A stretch of 64,000 bases of DNA from Mya arenaria (Eukaryota; Mollusca; Bivalvia; Myida; Myidae). A model generated the notes under the pieces. The model saw only the letters and a list, made by a program, of their open reading frames with translations, ran no database searches and was not told the origin of the DNA. A program made the position numbers and the translations under genes. Below, piece after piece: positions 33,208-42,634 of the stretch (position 1 is the stretch's first letter; each line of letters starts with the position of its first letter). The DNA is taken from contig NC_069124.1 in assembly GCF_026914265.1 (NCBI RefSeq), positions 89,246,628-89,310,627 of the forward strand, written 5' to 3'.

Positions 33208-33513
33208 TTAAGTGTCATATTTTATTTTCATTTCATTTTGGAGTGAAGTAATGTCGTGTCTGATTGAATGTCGGAGAGAATCGCCATACAGAGAATAACT
33301 GTTTAATGTTTTTGTTATATTGTTCACAAACCTTGAAATGACATTGCACATTTTTTTATGTTCTGTCGCAATATGTCTTTTGCAAAAAAAACATACTTCG
33401 GTTTTATTTGCAATACTTTTTGCTACCATGGCTTGTTCATCTTCTGAAAAATTGTATTGTGACAAGTCCGATATCTGATGTTTTTGAAGACAGCAATTGC
33501 AATAGTACGTCAT
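33208..33513 (-). CDS. Small Cys/His protein
   Basis: 101 residues from the first ATG; the frame is open upstream from a TTG. The N-terminus has CNCC and, about 30 residues later, CFFCKRH, a CxxC...CxxC layout that could bind one zinc. The rest is helical with no motif. It converges on the IAP gene with only 26 bp between stops. Family unknown. Confidence 0.5.
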   Translation of the reverse strand: MTYYCNCCLQKHQISDLSQYNFSEDEQAMVAKSIANKTEVCFFCKRHIATEHKKMCNVISRFVNNITKTLNSYSLYGDSLRHSIRHDITSLQNEMKIKYDT

Positions 33514-33537
33514 GTTTGATTTGAACAATACTGTCCA

Positions 33538-33999
33538 TTATGCTTTATATTGTTTTTTCCCAAATCTTTTCTTCAAATGTTTTCTGATATCCTCTGATAC
33601 TGCCCATAAGAGATCTTCATCGTGAATGATTGAATGTAAATTTAAATGCAATTCATCTCTAAACTGTTGAAAAATATCTCTGTGAAACGAAACCCAGCAA
33701 GCGAAGGCAAGCAGTTGACCTAGCATCTGGTTACTACAAAATCGGCTGGCGACTGGATACCAGATGTCAAAAACATCGGACCCTATGCTGTTGCGATCAT
33801 CGCCGTGTTTCATTTCCAATTTCCTCAGAAGGTTATTCGGAATTCCTAGCATGCATCGTATTATTTGATATTCAAAACATTTATTGCTGACAAATATATG
33901 TTTCACTTGCGTGTAACGATAAACATAGCCCATATCGCATCGGTTTGATTGCGCATTACTGAAGGATGACATATTTTTATGAAAAAGTACGATCAACAT
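33538..33999 (-). CDS. Possible Bcl-2-like protein A
   Basis: 153 residues from ATG (a second ATG is at 33972). All-helical in appearance. Residues about 77-105 (FDIWYPVASRF, then MLGQLLAFACWVSF) resemble the helix leading into BH1 and the BH1 helix of Bcl-2 proteins, where the usual NWGR is replaced by MLGQ. A Trp at 132 lies at roughly the BH1-to-BH2 distance of the family. LEMKHGDD at 61-68 is only loosely BH3-like. Herpesviruses often carry Bcl-2 homologues that block mitochondrial apoptosis. The match is weak by eye and could be chance in a helical protein. Confidence 0.35.
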   Translation of the reverse strand: MLIVLFHKNMSSFSNAQSNRCDMGYVYRYTQVKHIFVSNKCFEYQIIRCMLGIPNNLLRKLEMKHGDDRNSIGSDVFDIWYPVASRFCSNQMLGQLLAFACWVSFHRDIFQQFRDELHLNLHSIIHDEDLLWAVSEDIRKHLKKRFGKKQYKA

Positions 34000-34047
34000 G
34001 CATAGTTATACAAACTTTTGTCAATAAATAATGAGAAACTGAAACAT

Positions 34048-34608
34048 TTATGATTTTGTTATAACAAAACTTGGTAAAGCACCTAGAATATCGACATCTC
34101 GCCTGTTACACACCAGACAGCGAAACAGTTTATTTTCTGTACTATCAACATGTTGAAGATATGTCATGAGACATGATTCGCAACAAAAATAGTGTCCACA
34201 TTTGTGCCCTTTCACCATTAAATGATCGTTTGTTTTACACAGAACACAGGTATGATCCTTGTGTTTATTTTCAAGAAGATCTGCATACTTTTGTCGAAAT
34301 CTTTGAATCCAGGATCTTGATGCAGAAAACGTTTTAATGTTTAGCTTATTAGCAGTAAGCAGTGCGATCTCTTTTATTTTTGATTTTGTCATTTGTTGAC
34401 TATTGCTCATTTCACATTGAATTCTTTCAAATATATACTTTTCCAGACCCGAAACAAGTTCATGCTTCGGTAGTGCATTTGCTTTACTCGCCCAAGATGA
34501 GAGAGTTGTTCGTGGAATGCCCAGTTCCCTCGCAACTGATCCAACAGTACGTTTACTTTCGGCCAAGATATTTACGGCATTTTGTTTAAACTCCAGTGAT
34601 CTGTTCAT
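34048..34608 (-). CDS. Transposase-type HTH (psq plus CENP-B-like) fused to RING finger
   Basis: 186 residues. Residues 1-45 are a Psq-type helix-turn-helix (TVGSVARELGIPRTTLSSWA). Residues about 52-112 resemble the second, CENP-B/Tc5-type HTH of pogo/Tigger transposases (ASRSWIQRFRQKYADLL). Residues 121-167 form a RING: C121, C124, C137-G-H139, C142/143, C146, C164, C167. There is no DDE catalytic domain. This looks like the DNA-binding half of a pogo-family transposase joined to a ubiquitin-ligase module, which could recruit ubiquitination to specific DNA sites; that is inference. The RING could instead have another protein-interaction role. Intronless, and set in the virus-like gene block. 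Confidence 0.75.
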   Translation of the reverse strand: MNRSLEFKQNAVNILAESKRTVGSVARELGIPRTTLSSWASKANALPKHELVSGLEKYIFERIQCEMSNSQQMTKSKIKEIALLTANKLNIKTFSASRSWIQRFRQKYADLLENKHKDHTCVLCKTNDHLMVKGHKCGHYFCCESCLMTYLQHVDSTENKLFRCLVCNRRDVDILGALPSFVITKS

Positions 34609-34668
34609 ACCTGTTAACTGATGAAAAAAATGAAATTAATTACTTCTCATTTCAGATTCGTTATTGAA

Positions 34669-35121
34669 TTATGTTAATCTAAAGAACCGATTAGTGTGGT
34701 AGAATTTTGAATACGAAGTCAATACGCCAACATATGGATATTCATCAAATATGATTTTAGACTGCAGATCTATTGCAGCAGATCGAACAAGGTTTAAGTC
34801 ATAAGAAGGTAAATAAAAGTGTTTTCCCAGTACCCCTAGTCTTTGCATCTTCTTAAAGTGAACCGATACAACACTAACATTAAATTTATCTCGGAACTCC
34901 CCAGCAGCTATTTGGAATAAGTGTAATACAGTTTCATTGCGAAATTCAGTAACTGGTGAAGATCTATAGTCAGCTAGGTCTATTTTATGACGCATGTAGT
35001 AGCAACGTCCATTGTATTCAAAACCGACTGTATTTTCTTCACTACAATATAACGAACAGATACAATTCCCACCAAATGAAAGTTGAATGAAAATCGAAAT
35101 CACAAACAGTGCTATAATCAT
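34669..35121 (-). CDS. Small secreted protein with CxCx3C motif
   Basis: 150 residues. A signal peptide (MIIALFVISIFIQLSFGG) is followed at once by C20, C22, C26 and then RCYY with C40. The same pattern (C22, C24, C28, then KCYY with C40) follows the signal peptide of the 45394 protein, so the two are related. There is one N-glycosylation site in FRNET and no C-terminal membrane segment, so this one should be secreted. The start lies 47 bp after the polymerase stop, with AATAAA on the minus strand between them. Function unknown; it may be a virion or immune-modulating secreted protein. Confidence 0.65.
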   Translation of the reverse strand: MIIALFVISIFIQLSFGGNCICSLYCSEENTVGFEYNGRCYYMRHKIDLADYRSSPVTEFRNETVLHLFQIAAGEFRDKFNVSVVSVHFKKMQRLGVLGKHFYLPSYDLNLVRSAAIDLQSKIIFDEYPYVGVLTSYSKFYHTNRFFRLT

Positions 35122-35167
35122 TTTTATTGTTCATAAATACAATCACGTTGTCAACAAATATTAGAAT

Positions 35168-38100
35168 TTACAAGCTAGAGAACTGCAGCACGGTCTGTTT
35201 TAACTTTTTTTGTTTCGACTGGCCTTTCAAAGAGTCTCCTTTTCTTTTCCTAGCCTTCAACTTAGCAGCAACGTCAAAGTGATTGAGGAGTGTATCATTC
35301 ATTGTAACCTTTCTATTTTGTATAATTGGTAAATGCTTCTTTTTGTCTTCCTCTGGTCGTTTGAAATTAGAAAACATTTCTGAACTCGGTAGCTGAGCTG
35401 AAATTTTTAAATGCCTCAAATTTTGAAATTCGGCAAATGTTTGCGTCGGATGAAGGACTTTCATGATTTTGATGACTTCGTTTAGGATCTGTTTTGAAAT
35501 TTCTTTTTTGTTCAGTTGAAGGTCTTCCCCGAGACGTTGCTTTTTCTGAAGAAACTCTATTGTTTCGTACTTGACCCTCGATTTATCCTCATGGTTTTCT
35601 ACTTTTACGACTCGTAAACTGATCTTTTCCAAACCTCCCGTCTCTACAATTTCTCCTCTGGCCTTCATACGCTTGAATAACTGAACACCCGCGTCTTTCT
35701 TATCACTCTCGAGTTTGTAACCGGTAACTGTTATCTTCTTGCGAGAAGATATTTTGTTTAAGTCAATCTTTCCTGTAATAAGATCCGATATTATTTCGTG
35801 ACAGAGTTTGTAAGTGTTCCATGTACATGGATTTCGATGTAAGAGATCTTTGAACATCATACTCTCGACTTCGTAAGTTGCTTGCAAGACCGTCCGTTTT
35901 TTGTACTCGAGACCCTTCGTTATGAATGACTCTTTCTCTACAGTTGTATCCATTATTCTAGCAAAGTAATGCTTTTGCTGGTATATAGCAAATGGCAACA
36001 TCACCTTTTCGTGCTCAAGCTTACTAGGTGGTTTGTAAATTGCTTTATCAGGTTCTTCCACAAAACTCTGGTTCAATTTATGCGCTATGTGCTTTGAAAT
36101 AGCAGCTGTAATTATGCATCCCTGCTTGTAATGATCTGCAGAATATTTGTTTATTTCTTCATTGTCTCCCTCCTTGATCCAACCAAGAGAATGCAATTCG
36201 CCACTTTGGTACATGTTACAAAGCTCTTGGGATGAATAATTAAAATGAAACATGACAGAATCAGTATCTCCGTAGACAGTTGTGCTTCTGTGAGTTTTGT
36301 TTATGTCTGCAGCCACACTCTGAATATGTTGGCGGCCTACAGAAGTGACAGCGGCACTAATTTTCCAATGTCCCATGTTTGGAAAAAGACCGTAAAGTGA
36401 ATTAGCAATAATTTTGTATGTGTCGCTGATTTCTTTCACTCGTTTGTTGTCCTCCTCTTTGGCGAATGTCCCAATTTTACTCTTATAGTACATCCGTTTT
36501 GTGAGAAGATCTTTCCAAACCTGACAGAGTATAGATTTTGCATGTTTAGGCGTCATGAAATTGACAAAATTTCTTGAAGCTTCCCCATTAGAAATACTTT
36601 TAATGTCTACGGCTTTGTAATCGTCTCGTGAAAATATGTTTACTGTTTCATAGTCGTCACCAGGCTGCAATCCGTTTTTTAAAATGGTTGCTTTCGAAAG
36701 CATCGTTTCTTGACCTACATTATAACAGATGCCAATCGAAGGGTACATAGAAGAAAAGTCCAAACATGCCACAGGCTTTTCTAATTCCACTCCAGGGTTT
36801 GGCAGGTAGACAAATGCTCCGTCATATTGGCTTTTGATATCATCAAATTTTAACAAAAAGTTTTTGCTGATAATACCCAAACATTCCTCACAAAATGTTT
36901 CTGGGGCTGATCTGTCTCGAAACCGTCTCGTCTCCACTCCATCTCGCAAGTTAGTTAGTAGAGATCTCAATTCTCTTTGCAATGTATCACTCATTCCCCC
37001 ATTGAGATATACTCCAAAGGGAGCTATTTCATCCTTTAATCTAGTATTTTTCAGTTCTTTTTTCACAAAATCTAATGCCAACTGATGTATTGTATGTGTC
37101 GAGGAAATATTTCTTCCAACCAGATAGGAAATGAAATGCTCGAGACAAAATGTGAGCTCATTTTCCTTTTGCATGATATTCTTTCTTTTCGGGACCCTCT
37201 TAGAAACATCTACCGGTGCATACCTTCCAAGTTTTTTCACTTTGTAGTAATCTTGAATGATAGAGCTGATATCATAAGAGTATTCCACCGGTTCATTCAA
37301 ATATCGAATGTAAAGCAACAAGTGGGTCAGAGTATAACAAGTTTTGCCATGCTTTTTGTTCTTTTGTTTCACCACCTCAAATTGTCGCTTCAAGACGTCG
37401 ATCGCTTCAAAGAGATCTAACCTTTGGCAAGAATCCAGCTTTTGGTGGAAATCAAATTGCGTGTTTGCTGTTTTGGTTTTGATTTCTCCCGAATCAAATT
37501 TATCTATGATCTCATATGTCTTTGGATGTCGTACACTTTTGTCTTCAAATATGAAGTACATGAGAAGCTCTCTTATCACAATCTGATCGTTTTTCCATTT
37601 TGGCTTGATTTTCATGTCCTGTAACATACCGTGTCGTTTATAAGCGTAGTAGAACATTGGAGTCAAAAGTGGCGTTTTCTTCATATCGAAAAATTCGGAC
37701 TGTGGAATCTTGGTATTATATGAAGCAGCAATGAAAAACTTGTAGGAAGAAAAGTTGTCACTGGTGTTGAGTAACGCCCCACATAATAACGAATCTTTAA
37801 AATTGTATCTTAACAATTTACTTCGACTGTTTACGCTATCGTAGAAATAACTGGCTATTTCGGAATGACAGACATCTTCCTTTCCCATACCCAATTCACT
37901 CTTTGCCAACTCATCAAGTTTTTCACCTTTGTGACATCGAAATAAATCGTTTAACAACATGCCAGGAAAAAGGTTCAAACTCAATTGGAAAAGTTGATTG
38001 TTTTCCATCGCAGAAGAGCATTGTGCTGTCGTATTTTTCTGAATATCGCTAAGAACATCTTTTACCGATTTCTTATCGTATGTCCAATGTATGAAACTGG

Positions 38101-39157
38101 AAAGCTCGTCAAATAAATCAATCTTGTGCCTATCTGAAGCTTGAAAGAGGATCGGTAAATCATAGCCTACGATATTATACCCGCACAAGTAATCGGGGTT
38201 TACTTCTTGTATAATTTCAATGAACTTTAAGATCAGTTCATTTTCTGAGCTGACGCAATACACCTCAGACACCGGCATCTCCACATTTGAGAAAAACCTA
38301 AGAATTTCATCAAAATTATAATAGTTCGAATCCTGGATCACATTACCGATCGTTATTCCTATACATCTTTTGATCGATTCTCCTTCTTGGAATATCACAC
38401 TTATTTGAATGATTTTATCCATGATCTTTTTTGAATGTTCGTCAATCAAAACCGTTTCAATATCAAATGACAGTGTTTTGTGTGCGTAGAAAAAGTCACT
38501 TACTGACGAATCATCGATAATCGTTATCTCTTCTGCACGACCGAAAAAAACAAATTCACTCTCAATAAAAGTAGAATTCATAAAAAGTGGCATTTCATAG
38601 CAATTGCTTTTCGACCGAAGAGATGCCATGTCAAACAGTCTTCCTTTGAAGTCCAGCTGCTCCAAATATTCCTCGTATAAGTTGTAACAAAACTCATTTA
38701 CAAATTTATGAGAATTTCCATACACGGTTTCACCACGTGTATACAGTTCGTCGACTCGTTTACTGCTCTCGCGTTCAGAAAAATACGCTTCTTGTGTAAA
38801 ACGCCTCTGTTTAAAGCCACATTGCTTGAAATCGTATTCATTTGCTGACGGTATTGAGTAAACGAATTTCCCGTTTTTATCTTCCACATAATGAGTGTAT
38901 TTTTCACCGATCACACTGACTAGATACTTTTGATCTTGCAAAACTTTACCCTCGCCCGAGTACTTGTAACATTGTATGAATATAACTTCTGTAGACTTGT
39001 CGGGGTTTTCAATGATATGTGAAACAACATCGCTTGAAATATCACTGGTATCAATCTTGTTCTTGGAAATATAGCTAGCGATCTCCTTATTTTTTACGTT
39101 AGCTGATGTGATATCGTGTACATAAAATATATCCATTCCACCGTCATATACAAACAT
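35168..39157 (-). CDS. Family B DNA polymerase
   Basis: 1329 residues from the first ATG; the frame extends upstream only to a TTG. Exonuclease motifs: ExoI LSFDIET (about 231), ExoII NIVGYD (about 327), ExoIII YNFKDS (about 454). Polymerase motifs: A DFSSMYPSI (about 799), B KIIANSLYG (about 914), C YGDTDS (about 965). All catalytic Asp/Glu residues are present, so both polymerase and 3'-5' proofreading activities are expected. The length and the YGDTDS form suit herpesviral replicases (about 1000-1350 residues). There is no protein-priming insertion of the Polinton/adenovirus type that I can see. The C-terminus is basic (QSKQKKLKQ), where herpes polymerases bind their processivity factor. 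It is the strongest family anchor of the element. Confidence 0.95.
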   Translation of the reverse strand: MFVYDGGMDIFYVHDITSANVKNKEIASYISKNKIDTSDISSDVVSHIIENPDKSTEVIFIQCYKYSGEGKVLQDQKYLVSVIGEKYTHYVEDKNGKFVYSIPSANEYDFKQCGFKQRRFTQEAYFSERESSKRVDELYTRGETVYGNSHKFVNEFCYNLYEEYLEQLDFKGRLFDMASLRSKSNCYEMPLFMNSTFIESEFVFFGRAEEITIIDDSSVSDFFYAHKTLSFDIETVLIDEHSKKIMDKIIQISVIFQEGESIKRCIGITIGNVIQDSNYYNFDEILRFFSNVEMPVSEVYCVSSENELILKFIEIIQEVNPDYLCGYNIVGYDLPILFQASDRHKIDLFDELSSFIHWTYDKKSVKDVLSDIQKNTTAQCSSAMENNQLFQLSLNLFPGMLLNDLFRCHKGEKLDELAKSELGMGKEDVCHSEIASYFYDSVNSRSKLLRYNFKDSLLCGALLNTSDNFSSYKFFIAASYNTKIPQSEFFDMKKTPLLTPMFYYAYKRHGMLQDMKIKPKWKNDQIVIRELLMYFIFEDKSVRHPKTYEIIDKFDSGEIKTKTANTQFDFHQKLDSCQRLDLFEAIDVLKRQFEVVKQKNKKHGKTCYTLTHLLLYIRYLNEPVEYSYDISSIIQDYYKVKKLGRYAPVDVSKRVPKRKNIMQKENELTFCLEHFISYLVGRNISSTHTIHQLALDFVKKELKNTRLKDEIAPFGVYLNGGMSDTLQRELRSLLTNLRDGVETRRFRDRSAPETFCEECLGIISKNFLLKFDDIKSQYDGAFVYLPNPGVELEKPVACLDFSSMYPSIGICYNVGQETMLSKATILKNGLQPGDDYETVNIFSRDDYKAVDIKSISNGEASRNFVNFMTPKHAKSILCQVWKDLLTKRMYYKSKIGTFAKEEDNKRVKEISDTYKIIANSLYGLFPNMGHWKISAAVTSVGRQHIQSVAADINKTHRSTTVYGDTDSVMFHFNYSSQELCNMYQSGELHSLGWIKEGDNEEINKYSADHYKQGCIITAAISKHIAHKLNQSFVEEPDKAIYKPPSKLEHEKVMLPFAIYQQKHYFARIMDTTVEKESFITKGLEYKKRTVLQATYEVESMMFKDLLHRNPCTWNTYKLCHEIISDLITGKIDLNKISSRKKITVTGYKLESDKKDAGVQLFKRMKARGEIVETGGLEKISLRVVKVENHEDKSRVKYETIEFLQKKQRLGEDLQLNKKEISKQILNEVIKIMKVLHPTQTFAEFQNLRHLKISAQLPSSEMFSNFKRPEEDKKKHLPIIQNRKVTMNDTLLNHFDVAAKLKARKRKGDSLKGQSKQKKLKQTVLQFSSL

Positions 39158-39219
39158 AAATTTATAGCGCTTACATTTTATCAAGTTTCATGAACAAATT
39201 ATTAGCTCATTATAATTGT

Positions 39220-39889
39220 TTATTGACATTTAGCATTTGACATACATTTCACTCTATTATTTGTCAAACCAAAAGATGAACGTCAAATTATTTACAGATG
39301 CTAAGCAGTTTATCATACATTTCACTTTATTATTTGTCAAACCAAAAGATGAATGTCAAATTATTTGAAGATGCTAAGCATCTTATCATACATTTTACTC
39401 TTTTTATGACAAATCGACTCACAAATTTAAGCAAACCAGGTGACGATGTACAAATAATTTAGGGTGACGAGCTTTTTGGTTACCTCGCCCAGCCCAACTG
39501 AAAGACTTAAAGTATATCTATAAGTCTTTTAGTTTGGTCGGGCGAGCGAGCCAAAATCTCGTCATCCCAAAATATTTGTACATCGTCACTTTGTGTGCTT
39601 AATTTTGAGATTCAAATAAATCGTTCTAAATTCAATGTAAAAAAAAGTTTCATAAGGGGGGTACTCAGCGTGAAAAAACTACATCGCTTAAACGCAAATG
39701 CGCTTTGGTAAGTATATAGCTAAAAAACGAATGCGCTATGGTGAAAATCCAAAGTCAAAAATTTTGAAAAAATTTGAAAAGTTGTCAAATAAATCATAAT
39801 TTTAAGCACATTGTTAGTGTACTGCTCTGTCATTTGTAAATCAAAACTGAGAGAATGGTTAATATGTTATGATACTAAGCATTTATCGT
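39220..39889 (+). repeat. Iteron-palindrome repeat, copy C
   Basis: Same element as copies A, B and D, with the 150-bp palindrome at 39440-39589 and about two iterons on its left. It fills the ~800-bp gap between the start of the polymerase gene and kinase 2, in a divergent promoter region; herpesviral oriL has a comparable place beside the polymerase gene. Confidence 0.9.
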
Positions 39890-39977
39890 ACATAAATAAA
39901 TCTAATGAAAAAATAAAATTGCTAACAATTATATATTTGTTCATCACCGAATCAAATTATAGTATTTTGATGTAATC

Positions 39978-40763
39978 ATGTCGTATTTTCTTAATAGATA
40001 TCCACTTAGGTCCAAAATAATATCTGGTGGCAATGGGGATATATACTCGACACCAACAAGGATTAATGACCGTGAACTGGTGGTAAAGATTGCAAAATGG
40101 GACAAAACACTGAGTCATGTTCCGAGAGAAATCGTTAATAACATTAGATTACAACGTCTTCGGGGGATAAATAAAATGCTCGATTTCCATTACACATGTG
40201 AACCACTTCCAGAGACTCTGGGTACATACTACATGGTTTTTGAAAGGAAACCTACAGATCTGTTTGACTTTCTTGTAAAGCACGAACCAGAGGAGAACAA
40301 ATGCAAAGACATCCTTCGAAACATTCTTGATATTCTGTACAATATGCAGAGCAGAGTCGGATTGATTCAAATGGATCTTAAAGAAGAAAACATTTTGGTT
40401 GATCCTCACACCATGGAAATTGAACTTTGTGATATGGGATTTTGTGTGCAAACTTCTCAAGAATGGGTTGAATGTAGTAATGAAGGAACAATGGCATATC
40501 TAGCACCGGAATGCTTGAAAGGTAAATGTTATCCAATGAAAAGCATTGTATGGACATTTGGGATTTTGACATATTCTACTCTGCTCGGAGATGTACCCTG
40601 GAAATCTTACAAGCCGGGTCTGTCGTTCGAATCAAAAAGTAACTTCAATCTTCTCTCGGATGACGCGAAAGATTTCATCAAATATTGCTTAGAACCCGAC
40701 CATACTAAACGACCGACTTTACACGAATTGTGCGAACATCAATGGATAAAAAATACTATATGA
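39978..40763 (+). CDS. Small serine/threonine protein kinase 2
   Basis: 261 residues. Gly loop SGGNGDIY (16-23), VVK with Lys37, catalytic loop QMDLKEEN with Asp133, Lys135 and Asn138, a metal loop DMG at 152-154 in place of DFG, APE at 176-178, and VWTFGILTY. The HRD His/Arg are replaced by Gln/Met, as in its relative at 31350, which has HMD. All residues needed for phosphotransfer are present, so it may be active. It is followed after 41 bp by the 40805 gene on the same strand. Confidence 0.85.
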   Translation: MSYFLNRYPLRSKIISGGNGDIYSTPTRINDRELVVKIAKWDKTLSHVPREIVNNIRLQRLRGINKMLDFHYTCEPLPETLGTYYMVFERKPTDLFDFLVKHEPEENKCKDILRNILDILYNMQSRVGLIQMDLKEENILVDPHTMEIELCDMGFCVQTSQEWVECSNEGTMAYLAPECLKGKCYPMKSIVWTFGILTYSTLLGDVPWKSYKPGLSFESKSNFNLLSDDAKDFIKYCLEPDHTKRPTLHELCEHQWIKNTI

Positions 40764-40804
40764 ATATGCAACGTTAAATGGTTAACATAAAAGAAATTAT
40801 AATT

Positions 40805-41254
40805 ATGGCTGATTCGATGTACGATAATATAATCTCTTCTCAATTGTCATTAGAAAGACGAACACGTTGGATATTTGAAGAAACAATGAAACAATTATCA
40901 GATCGTTTACTCGACAAACATGACGATAAACCATACTTTATTGACGTTATACCGCCCGATAATACCACAGTTTATGCCTGGATATACGATGAAGAAAAAA
41001 GACCTACTAATTTTGGAGTTAAGTGTTACACCGTTTTACATATGCTTGAAATTTATCTCGTAAAAAGGGATCATGATCGGTATGGGCGAGAAAAAATCAT
41101 ACGAATGGGAACAAAAGGAAAGAACACAAGTTTCTATAATGGCTATGAGATATATACCGATTCAGTAAAAGAATATGTCAGGACTATTGATGAAACGGCA
41201 ATGCTTTTGATAGAAAATGATCCTGAGAGTGTCACAATGGACCCTAAAATGTAA
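40805..41254 (+). CDS. Unknown protein (149 aa)
   Basis: The start was chosen at the second ATG (ATTATGG context, MADSMYDN); the first is at 40778. Mixed alpha/beta composition, charged, with no Cys motif, signal peptide or membrane segment. It lies just behind kinase 2, likely under the same or a close promoter. Not recognised. Confidence 0.55.
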   Translation: MADSMYDNIISSQLSLERRTRWIFEETMKQLSDRLLDKHDDKPYFIDVIPPDNTTVYAWIYDEEKRPTNFGVKCYTVLHMLEIYLVKRDHDRYGREKIIRMGTKGKNTSFYNGYEIYTDSVKEYVRTIDETAMLLIENDPESVTMDPKM

Positions 41255-41300
41255 CTATATGTGTGTTCGTTGAAACAATGATTTTTCAAACCAATAAAAT

Positions 41301-41996
41301 ATGACTGAAATAAGATCTGGTTTACAGTACGAATTTGTAATTGCTCTATCCCTAGTAGAAAAAGCAAGATACTATGCAGAGGCTTCGCAACAACTTTCAT
41401 TTCTTACTCTAAAGTCTCTATTGCCCGTTTTACGTAAAAATCTTGACATACTCAAGAGTGTTGATCTGTCAGACTTCACCAATGATTACTTCCTCATGGA
41501 TTTAAAATTCAGCTTACGACTTTGTATTAAATCTTATGAGCGACTCATTTATGTTGTCGAAACATCTATAAGTGATGAATCAATACATAAGATGTTTTCT
41601 TGCAAAAACAATCCTAATACCTTGACCGATTTATGCCGTATAATGGATCGGATATGGAAAGATTACTGGTACAATTTTCATAAGTCCAGTAACAAGAAAT
41701 CGCTCCTACACGACATTGAGACCGATCTAGTAGAGTTGTACAGTGATATATGCTTAAGAGGTAATGAACGATTTGAAAACAACTACAAGTGTCCGAGTTG
41801 TAAGTTAAACTCTGCATATCATAGAACCGGAATAACTGATGAGTGTAACGAGGAGTCTATTGAAAGCCAGGGAAACATAAGTAGTCAAACATACTGTCAT
41901 CATTTTGTTGACATCAAAGATACGGCTAAGTTTTTCAATGTTGACAGAATCATATTTGAACGAAGAATGAACGAGGAGGGAACGATTCAACAGTAA
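41301..41996 (+). CDS. Unknown helical protein with Cys/His pair (231 aa)
   Basis: Mostly helical. Residues about 163-200 have CPSC and later CHH, enough for one zinc site. The N-terminal ~150 residues are Leu-rich helices. A TTTCAAACCAATAAAAT stretch precedes the ATG and may include the 3' signal of the gene before it. No family recognised. Confidence 0.6.
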   Translation: MTEIRSGLQYEFVIALSLVEKARYYAEASQQLSFLTLKSLLPVLRKNLDILKSVDLSDFTNDYFLMDLKFSLRLCIKSYERLIYVVETSISDESIHKMFSCKNNPNTLTDLCRIMDRIWKDYWYNFHKSSNKKSLLHDIETDLVELYSDICLRGNERFENNYKCPSCKLNSAYHRTGITDECNEESIESQGNISSQTYCHHFVDIKDTAKFFNVDRIIFERRMNEEGTIQQ

Positions 41997-42142
41997 TCCA
42001 TTTTATTTGACATTTTATGTTATTACAGAATAAGATCATATCAAACAAACGATAAAAAGTTATGGAAACAGATATTATCAAACTTCGCATTATATTTTCT
42101 ATTTTATTGGCATTCTATGCTGTGTACTTAACAGTTGACATT

Positions 42143-42634
42143 CTATGTTGGCTGCAGACATAATTTCTTCACTCCAAAATCAACATACTTTTGAAAGTCT
42201 ATTAATTTTCTGAACTCACATAGCGTTTTGATATTGTAGCTACCACTGTTGATGTATACACAACAACATTTAGACATTAAAATTGTTAACAATGTGTGAG
42301 TAGTGTATGTCTTGGATATTGATGCCCTTACAAATTGTTTGTAACATCTTTCGATACTTGATCGAAATGTCAAAAGAAAGTCATTGTATCGCTTTTCATT
42401 CAATACGTATGTAGATAAGCCTGTGTAATCACAACATGCTCTAATGTTATAGAACAATAGGCTCATTTCATCCATGTAGGTAATGTCATTTGTTTTATAT
42501 AATGAATTTAGTTCATGCTTATAATACGCTTGGATTTCTTCCGAACTTCTTAGCTCCAAAAAATACGTGTAAAACAGGGAAATCGGCTTTGTCATCCACT
42601 CGCAGATTTTACACACAATCTCTGACCTTTCCAT
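42143..42634 (-). CDS. Unknown Cys-containing protein (163 aa)
   Basis: Helical protein with scattered Cys (CKIC at residues 8-11 and a CCC later). Its start overlaps the 3' end of the helicase gene by about 43 bp in another frame, a tight packing typical of viral genomes. No motif recognised. Confidence 0.55.
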   Translation of the reverse strand: MERSEIVCKICEWMTKPISLFYTYFLELRSSEEIQAYYKHELNSLYKTNDITYMDEMSLLFYNIRACCDYTGLSTYVLNEKRYNDFLLTFRSSIERCYKQFVRASISKTYTTHTLLTILMSKCCCVYINSGSYNIKTLCEFRKLIDFQKYVDFGVKKLCLQPT

